Assembly (NCBI GenBank): GCA_963978895.1
Contig: OZ022242.1
Span: forward strand, 4,108,859 to 4,172,858
DNA from: Erpobdella octoculata
Lineage: Eukaryota; Annelida; Clitellata; Hirudinida; Erpobdellidae
DNA length: 64,000 bases
Direction of reading: 5' to 3'
Part shown: positions 56,426 through 64,000 of the stretch, one piece after another
Layout of the letters: every line of letters begins with the position of its first letter
How positions within the stretch are numbered: position 1 is the first letter of the stretch
Translations under genes and position numbers: made by a program
The notes under the pieces: model-generated
Seen by the model: only the letters and a program-made list of their open reading frames with translations
The model's database searches: none
Told to the model about the DNA's origin: nothing

Positions 56426-57895
56426 TCTATATATATAAAAGAACATGTCCTGACTGACTGACTGACTGACTGACTGATAATCAACGCCGAGCTCACACGC
56501 CTCATCCTAGGAACGTGAAATTTGAAACTTATATTACTTTTATAGCGTAAAAATCCGCTAAGAAAGGATTTTTAAAAATTTTGCTCCTGAGGGGTAAAAA
56601 CTTAAAAACAAACTTTTTTCTAAAACAATGTATATCTCGAAAACCAAAAATGAGGAAATTTTGAAATTTGGTATATGGATTTTCCTTAAAAAATAAAAAG
56701 ATACGTGTTTCACCATTTTTTGAAAATTCGGTTTCCCGGACCTCAAATGTTGGTTGGAAAATTGGGTTATTTGGTTTTTAAAGTAGCTGCTACTCAAAAA
56801 CTGTGAATGCTACAGGAGTAAAAATTAGTATTTAGTTTCTACTCCCAAAATAATGAAATGGGTGTTTTAGCATTTTCTGAAAATTTGGTTTCCAGGACTT
56901 CAAATGTGGGTGGAAAATAGGGTTATTTGTTTTTCAAACTAACTGCTACTCAAAAACTGTAAATACCAGGGATGTAAAAATTAGTATTTAGTTTCTATTC
57001 TAAAAATAAAGATATACGTGTTTTACCATTTTTTTTAAAATTTGGTTTCCAGGACCTCAAATGTGGGATGGAAAATAATGTTATTTGGTTTTTAATGTAA
57101 CTGCTACTCGAAAACTGTAGATGCTGCAGGAGTAAAAATTAGTATTTGGTTTCTACTCCAGAAATAATGATATACGTGTTTTACCATTTTTTGAAAATTT
57201 GGTTTCCAGGACTTCAAATATGGGGTGGAAAATAGGATTACTTGGTTTTTAAAGTAACTGCTACTCAAAAACTGTAAATGCTACAAAAGTAAAATTAGTA
57301 TTTAGTTTCTACTCTAAAAATAATGATATACGTGTTTCACCATTTTTTGAAAATTTGGTTTCCAGGACCTCAAATGTGAAGTGGAAAAAGGGTTATTTGA
57401 TTTTAAAATAACTGCTACTCAAAAACTGTAAGTGCTACAGATGTGAAAATTGGTATTTTGAGGTTTTGTGCCGGTCAAAAGTAGATGAGTTCAGTTTATC
57501 ACCGGACGGACGGGCCAAGCCGTCATTTTAGGGTCTTCATCAGGCCCTGCCTAAACCTTAAATCAAGGTGGGACGGGTCGAGATTTTTAACCAAGTATAT
57601 AAACATTTTAGTGATTTTAGGGTGTTCAGACGAGCCGGGCTAAACCTGAAGTCAAGGTGGGACGGGCCGAAGTTTTTCATCAAGTATATAGAACTTCTAG
57701 GCCTGTAAAAACGGGCCGGGCCCATATTAGACGGGCCGTGCCGGGCCAGGATATTCGGTTTTTGAAACGGGCTGGGCCAAGTTGTCGACGTGCCGAGCCG
57801 AGACCTAAAAAATTGATCCGTGCAGTACTCTACTATGTATGCACGGCTCAAATTCTCTAATTTTATGCGAGCGAAGCCGCTACGGGCACTGCTAG
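56426..57895 (+). mobile_element. Helitron family H1, copy B (complete, non-autonomous, 1470 bp)
   Basis: It starts TCTATATATATAAAAGAACA and ends CGGGCACTGCTAG, inserted exactly between A and T of a known repeat, with no target duplication. It contains TGACTGAC repeats near the 5' end, about five 157-bp-type tandem units and GGGACGGGCCGA units, as in copy A. No Rep/helicase ORF is present. Confidence 0.9.
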
Positions 57896-57984
57896 TCCAA
57901 TATAAAGATATGCTGAAAGTTTCAGCTTCCTAGCTAGTCAAAAGCTGGTTAAATTTTACTTGCAAGATTTGCGTACAGAGAAAG

Positions 57985-58274
<290 letters not shown>

Positions 58275-58815
58275 ACACATAAACAGAAATTGTAACCTAA
58301 ATAAAAGTTTGTAAAAAGTGAAAATGTTGTGGCAGTGTTTTGATACAATGACATGCAATAATGGCCATCGTTTGAATGTATGTTCATGTTCATTGCTTGA
58401 GCACAGACTAAACAAAAATTTCCTAGATAAAAAGATGCAGGAATGTATAAATGGCATATGAACTGATTAAACTGAACTAAAACTTGTATGAATTTATTTA
58501 TTATTGTTTTTTTCTACTGTGACTATGAGTGTGAGTCAACTCAACAACGTAGTAATTAATAAATAAAAAGAAAACAATGTACTTATGTCTTAAAAATAAC
58601 TGCATTTAGATGATTTCAGTTTTAATTTACTTCCCTATTTATTTTGTAATTTAGTGAGAATTAATTTTTCAATTTGTGTGTGAATAAGTTTGATCATTGT
58701 AATAAATGAATAATTCTAAATTTAATTTAAGTGCTTAAATTTAGTTAAATACATTTGCAACATGTATTAAGTTAGCAGTTCTAAGTTTTCAAGCAATCGT
58801 CCGTTTGTGTTAGAG

Positions 58816-61800
58816 ATGGTTAAATTCAATAAAATAATTTCGATGATTTTATTTATTTCTCTGCCAGCCATCAATAGCCGAGGTAAATATTATTAAGAAA
58901 CTAGCGGGGTACCCGGCGTTGCTCGGGGTTTTAAAGGATTTTCTATCGTTTTTCTCTCTTGCTTCCGTTTCATTCCCGCTTGCTCTTCCGTTCCCATTTC
59001 CGCTACTTTCTCGCTCATTTTGTGATCAATCTCAATTTTTGTGACAGAAACTTTTCTCTATTGATTTTCAAGGTTATGTGAATTTTTTTTAAATCGGTCG
59101 CAAAATAAGCTGAGCGGGAGAGCGAGCGGAAAACGGAAAGCAACTAGGAACGGGAAAGCAAGCGGGAACGTGAATGCAAACTGGGATGGAATCGGAAGCA
59201 AGAGAGAAAAACGATAAAAAAATCTCTAAAAACCCAGGGCAACGCCGGGTACCCCTCTAGTCTATATGTATGAATGAGATTACGCATGAATGTGTGCGTA
59301 TGTATGTATGTATGTATGTATGTATGTATGTATGTATGTATGTATGTATGTATGTATGTATGTATGAATGAGATTACGCATGAATGTGTGCGTATGTATG
59401 TATGTATGTATGTATGTATGTATGTATGTATGTATGTATGTATGTATGTATGTATGTATGTATGTATGTATGTATGTATGTATGTATGTATGTATGTATG
59501 TATGTATGTATGTATGTATGTATGTATGTATGTATGTATGTATGTATGTATGTATGTATGTATGTATGTATGTATGTATGTATGTATGTATGTATGTATG
59601 TATGTATGTATGTATGTATGTATGTATGTATGTATGTATGTATGTATGTATGTATGTATGTATGTATGTATGTATGTATGTATGTATGTATGTATGTATG
59701 TATGTATGTATGTATGTATGTATGTATGTATGTATGTATGTATGTATGTATGTATGTATGTATGTATGTATGTATGTATGTATGTATGTATGTATGTATG
59801 TATGTATGTATGTATGTATGTATGTATGTATGTATGTATGTATGTATGTATGTATGTATGTATGTATGTATGTATGTATGTATGTATGTATGTATGTATG
59901 TATGTATGTATGTATGTATGTATGTATGTATGTATGTATGTATGTATGTATGTATGTATGTATGTATGTATGTATGTATGTATGTATGTATGTATGTATG
60001 TATGTATGTATGTATGTATGTATGTATGTATGTATGTATGTATGTATGTATGTATGTATGTATGTATGTATGTATGTATGTATGTATGTATGTATGTATG
60101 TATGTATGTATGTATGTATGTATGTATGTATGTATGTATGTATGTATGTATGTATGTATGTATGTATGTATGTATGTATGTATGTATGTATGTATGTATG
60201 TATGTATGTATGTATGTATGTATGTATGTATGTATGTATGTATGTATGTATGTATGTATGTATGTATGTATGTATGTATGTATGTATGTATGTATGTATG
60301 TATGTATGTATGTATGTATGTATGTATGTATGTATGTATGTATGTATGTATGTATGTATGTATGTATGTATGTATGTATGTATGTATGTATGTATGTATG
60401 TATGTATGTATGTATGTATGTATGTATGTATGTATGTATGTATGTATGTATGTATGTATGTATGTATGTATGTATGTATGTATGTATGTATGTATGTATG
60501 TATGTATGTATGTATGTATGTATGTATGTATGTATGTATGTATGTATGTATGTATGTATGTATGTATGTATGTATGTATGTATGTATGTATGTATGTATG
60601 TATGTATGTATGTATGTATGTATGTATGTATGTATGTATGTATGTATGTATGTATGTATGTATGTATGTATGTATGTATGTATGTATGTATGTATGTATG
60701 TATGTATGTATGTATGTATGTATGTATGTATGTATGTATGTATGTATGTATGTATGTATGTATGTATGTATGTATGTATGTATGTATGTATGTATGTATG
60801 TATGTATGTATGTATGTATGTATGTATGTATGTATGTATGTATGTATGTATGTATGTATGTATGTATGTATGTATGTATGTATGTATGTATGTATGTATG
60901 TATGTATGTATGTATGTATGTATGTATGTATGTATGTATGTATGTATGTATGTCCTTTATAGGCTTGCACCGGACTTGGGTTTTTCAAATCCGGCCGGGG
61001 CCGGTTCTGGCCGGATTCATAATTCAAAATCCGGCCGGAGCCGGAGCCGGGGCCGGTCTTGTCATTTTTTATTATGCATTATTCATCTTTTTGTTCAATT
61101 GCATGTTATCATTAAAAACCAACGTAGTAACCAACAGACAATATCAGCTTTATTTGAAATAAACATTAAACAAAAAATAGTAAACAGTATTCGAGGAGGT
61201 GGCAGTGGCAACTTCAACAGCAGCCGTCATCGAAGTCTTTAGACTGTTCATTTCACTGTACAGGATTAGATGCTTAGATCTTAGATGAGTAAGTAGAGAA
61301 GACGTCGAAAAACTTTTGGGAGTATTAGTCTTGCCGCGTGACAACTCCGTGTAGCAGTGTTTACAAACACTGAAAGGAATAAATAAATACGTTAAATCCG
61401 GCCATCAAATTCGGCCGGAGCCGGATTTGACCGGATTCGGAAAAATGACCGGTTTTCGGCCGGGGCCGGAGCCGGGGCCGGTTTTCGGTGCAACCCTAGT
61501 CCTTTATGCATTATGCATTGCTACACCATTCATCCGATTGTAATGAAATTTTCACACAACTTCGAGAGTCAATGAGGAAGGTTTTTTGTGAAAAAAATTG
61601 AAATCGGTCAAAAATGAGCGGAGCGGAGCGGGAACGGGAACTGGAGAATAAGCGGGAACGGTAACGTGAGAGCAAGCGGGAACGAAAAACCGACCGGTAG
61701 CGGAAGAGCGAGCGAGAAAGGGAGAGGAAGCGGGAGAACGAGTAGAAGCGGGAAACCGAGCGGGAGAGCAAGCGGGGAAGGAAATGGGAACAAGAGAGAA

Positions 61801-63223
61801 AAACGATAGAAAAACCTAAAAAAATCCAGGGCAACGCCGGGTACCCCGCTAGTTTAATTTAATTTTAACAGAACCAAAAAAACTCAGCTGTTTTGCAAAT
61901 CAATTGTGTTTTAGATTTGTTGTTTTTTAGAACATATATAAAACAATTTTAAAAAGTAAAATCAAAAAATTTCATTTTAGGAAATTAAATAGAACAATTT
62001 TGACAAGTAGCGAGCCACTATATTCCAACTTTAAGCTTGTTAATTTGCACTTCCGGGGATGGTGGTATACCAGTAAGACCTTTGAGTGTAGACATTATAG
62101 ACTAGGAGGTCGAAACCAACGCCGGTAGTGGTTTGGGTAAATGCCTGAAAAAAACGGCTGCTCACGGTACACAAGCAAACAATACCGGCAGCGAAGTTAA
62201 TATAAGGAATTAAACAAAAACTATTCATTAATTAATATAGAAAATTTCAGCCCTAAAGCTGAAAATATTACGATGAAATAAATAAAGCCCTAAAACGCAA
62301 TTCGTCGCATTTTTAAAATTTATGACTTAACCGCAACTGCTAAAGTATTAAAAATTATTATTTTCATATCATAATTGTTAAGTTCAAATCCAAACGAGCT
62401 TCCAATAAAAGTTGTTTTCTAGTTTCTCATTTGCACGATCGTTAATTGTTACTCACAACTTCTCTGCAAAATTTCTTCGAAGGGTATTATTAATCGTTTT
62501 ATTGTTTTTTAAACAGAAGAAATAGGGGTTCCGCTAAAGGGAACCTTTACCATCTATTATTTTAAAGATGGACGCTTGCGCGTATTTAAATGATTTGCGA
62601 ACAAAGATTAAAGTTAATTCATAAAACTAATTTTTTTATCACTAACAGTACTACCTGACAGAATTTATTATGGAGTGCTTGTTCCTAGTAACACCACCCT
62701 ACGTCAAGAAGCTGTGGAAGATATTTGCCCTGGGTCTGAATGGGCCGCTGCATACGATCCTGTCGCTTGTAACAGCGAAGAACTGTCAAGAAATACTTTT
62801 TGGTGCGTGCCAAACGTAAATGTCTTAGCGCCAATTGTATGTAAGTAACGAAAATGTATGTTTTATGTAAGTTTTGTTTAATATATGAATGATTACAGAT
62901 TTTAATTACTTTCATAGACGATTCGTTTCAACTCACTATGATAGAAAACAGAGAGCCGGTGGTTGGGGATACAGTAACACTTTTGTGCTTTGGAAATTTT
63001 GCAAGCGTTTTAGTCGTGAATGCCAAGGTTTTCGTTCACAAAGACAAGGTGCATACTCTCAACCACAAAAGACCTGTGGTTATCAATGTCACTGAGACCT
63101 TCAATGCGTCGAAATCAGGACGTCACGACTTGTCTTGCAATGTGACTCTCACCTTTCACGATCGCTTAGAAGCGAAAGACGAGTCAAATTCATTATTAGC
63201 CAAAAGATCCATTTTTGTCAGAC
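58816..63223 (+). CDS. secreted or membrane Ig-like protein (5' part of gene)
   Basis: Exons: 58816-58882, 62517-62579 (or 62581), 62649-62840 and 62918-63223, then a donor at 63224 (GTACGT), so the gene runs off the window. Exon 1 encodes a signal peptide, MVKFNKIISMILFISLPAIN. Exon 3 has paired Cys and N-glycosylation-like sequons (SNTT). Exon 4 looks like an Ig-like domain: PVVGDTVTLLC with the partner Cys in GRHDLSCNVTL, and several N-x-T/S sites (NVT, NAS). Exon 2 has a problem: the GT donor after 62581 leaves phase 0, but exon 3 is open only in phase 1. A GC donor after 62579 would fix this, or exon 2 is wrong. The first intron is 3.6 kb and full of Helitrons. No specific family was recognised. 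Confidence 0.65.
58901..59260. mobile_element. Helitron H2 inverted pair with two outward 3' ends
   Basis: The left edge CTAGCGGGGTACCCGGCGTTG is a reverse 3' terminus. The right edge GGGCAACGCCGGGTACCCCTC then CTAG (59257-59260) is a forward one. The two halves meet near 59085 with opposite polarity. Confidence 0.75.
59393..60952. repeat. (TATG)n microsatellite, about 390 units
   Basis: 1560 bp of apparently uninterrupted TATG. It is preceded by a shorter tract and a 94-bp-spaced duplication of GAATGAGATTACGCATGAAT (59272 and 59366). The 560-630-residue frames here are pure repeat artefacts. Confidence 0.97.
60960..61498 (-). mobile_element. hAT non-autonomous element with BED-finger remnant
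   Basis: TIRs TAGGCTTGCACCG and CGGTGCAACCCTA, with an exact 8-bp duplication GTCCTTTA at 60952-60959 and 61499-61506, define a 539-bp hAT copy. The minus strand near 61380-61290 reads FSVCKHCYTELSRGK followed by SLLTHLRSKH, a BED-type zinc finger (C-x2-C ... H-x4-H) of a hAT transposase N terminus. The catalytic core is absent. GGCCGGAGCCGG subterminal repeats flank the core. Confidence 0.85.
62040..62143 (-). CDS. possible terminal exon of an opposite-strand gene
   Basis: A pyrimidine-rich acceptor (TTTTTTTCAG) on the minus strand at about 62144 opens a frame of 34 residues (AFTQTTTGVGFDLLVYNVYT...) to a stop at 62040. The surround (61853-62516) is otherwise AT-rich intron of the Ig-like gene. 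No partner exons or family were recognised. Confidence 0.3.
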
Positions 63224-63282
63224 GTACGTTTTCCGAAGTTCATGTCTATTTTTTCTCCGGTCATGTTTGTTTGATTGATTGC

Positions 63283-63560
63283 CAGTGGCGGATCCAGAAA
63301 GTCCTGTTGGGGGGATGCAGTTACGCCAATTGCATTTTTTTTCCAAACACTATCACTTTCTCTTAAAAAACTTGAAGAATTTTTAGTTAAAAATGTGGTG
63401 GGGATCCCACTAACCCCCGGACCCGACCCTGTTGACAGTTTGAGTGATTGGTTGATGGATTGCTCGAAAACCTTGAAAGGAAAAATTAACAATCTATTGA
63501 ATTTCATAATTCTTTTAAAATGTCCCATTGTCCCGGTATCTCCACCCCCATAAGAAAGAG
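63283..63560. mobile_element. hAT-type transposon end and GC-rich body
   Basis: CAGTGGCGGATCCAG at 63283 resembles the ends of hAT-like elements and the fragment at about 20360. GGGATCCCACTAACCCCCGGA lies further on. The matching right terminus was not found. It follows the last visible exon of the Ig-like gene. Confidence 0.45.
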
Positions 63561-63723
63561 AAAATGAGGAGGATCACAGCGTACGTGTCTACTCGATTCG
63601 CCGAGTCACAAAATGGTGAATGCCGGTTTTTGCAATTTTTCCCGAATTGCTGGCCGCTGATTTTCACATACGTTCCGAATTGCCGACTTCAAGTGTTACG
63701 TAATGTTAGCATGCAATAAAATT

Positions 63724-63960
63724 AGCGAGGGAGCATGCGGAGAAAAAAAGAGGAGCGAAAGAAAAAAACGATAGAAAATCCTCTATAAACCACGGGGGCG
63801 GCAAAACAAGCGTAAACGGGAAAACAAGCAGAAACGGGAGTAAACGGGAACGGGAGAACAAGGGGGAACGAGAGAGCAAACGGGAACGGGAGAGCAAGCG
63901 GGGAAGGAATGGGTGCAAGAGAGAAGAACGATAGAAAAACTTTCAAAAACCCCGGGCAAT
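63724..63960 (+). mobile_element. Helitron H2, 3' part, tip missing
   Basis: A GAGAGCAAACGGGAACGG-type body, then ACGATAGAAAAACTTTCAAA and CCCCGGGCAATG, where the usual hairpin and CTAG end are interrupted. The remaining ~40 bases to the window end show nothing. Confidence 0.65.
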
Positions 63961-64000
63961 GTACACTCGATTGCTCTTCCAGATTGATTTTTTTAAATTG

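Larger units (their letters stand above)
59261..61852 (+). mobile_element. Helitron H2 with giant microsatellite and nested hAT
   Basis: It starts TCTATATGTATGAATG directly after the CTAG of the preceding Helitron. The (TATG)n expansion, the hAT element at 60960-61498, GCATTGCTACACCATTCATC and the GAGCGGAGCGGGAACG body follow. It ends GGGCAACGCCGGGTACCCC then CTAG at 61849-61852, followed by T. Without the expansion and hAT it would be about 500 bp. Confidence 0.82.

Noticed and set aside
59144..61242. Very long open frames (560-630 residues) on both strands
   Set aside because: They are TATG/CATA microsatellite read in frame (MYVC and THTYI repeats), without any unique coding sequence.

Overview
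This is a stretch of animal nuclear genome. The genes have many exons with GT-AG introns and encode typical animal proteins: a receptor guanylyl cyclase, a PNUTS/PPP1R10 protein, two ARL8 GTPases, a CDV3 protein and an Ig-like secreted or membrane protein. Introns are AT-rich and packed with transposable elements (Helitrons, hAT-like elements, one intact LINE, SINE-like copies) and very long microsatellites. The style suggests an invertebrate, but nothing here fixes the phylum. All exon models were built by eye from splice signals, reading-frame phase and remembered family motifs; no search was run.

Layout. 0.4-6.5 kb (+): the 3' eight exons of a PNUTS-like gene. 7.4-9.6 kb: LINE and MITE debris. 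10.1-19.2 kb (-): a complete 21-exon receptor guanylyl cyclase. 22.7-31.2 kb (+): two tandem three-exon RING-coiled-coil (TRAIP-like) paralogues, with a stranded ARL8 terminal exon between them and a decayed copy of the cyclase first exon after them. 34.7-36.2 and 40.9-43.7 kb (+): two six-exon ARL8 genes. One is canonical; the other is diverged with Gln-to-His at the switch II position. A hAT-like element with a Helitron inside lies between them. 46.0-50.2 kb (-): CDV3, whose first codons are split by a 719-bp inverted-repeat transposon. 52.0-56.3 kb (-): a full-length CR1/L2-type LINE with both ORFs open. 56.3-58.3 kb: a repeat split by a Helitron and carrying a 283-bp CA tract. 58.8-63.2 kb (+): the start of a secreted or membrane Ig-like gene whose first intron holds Helitrons, a 1.56-kb TATG tract and a hAT element. 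63.2-64 kb: more transposon ends.

The genes do not form an operon or one pathway. The main architectural story is local segmental duplication, in which RING, ARL8 and cyclase first-exon material is copied within about 25 kb. Layered on this is heavy transposon insertion, with target-site duplications clear enough to order several of the events.
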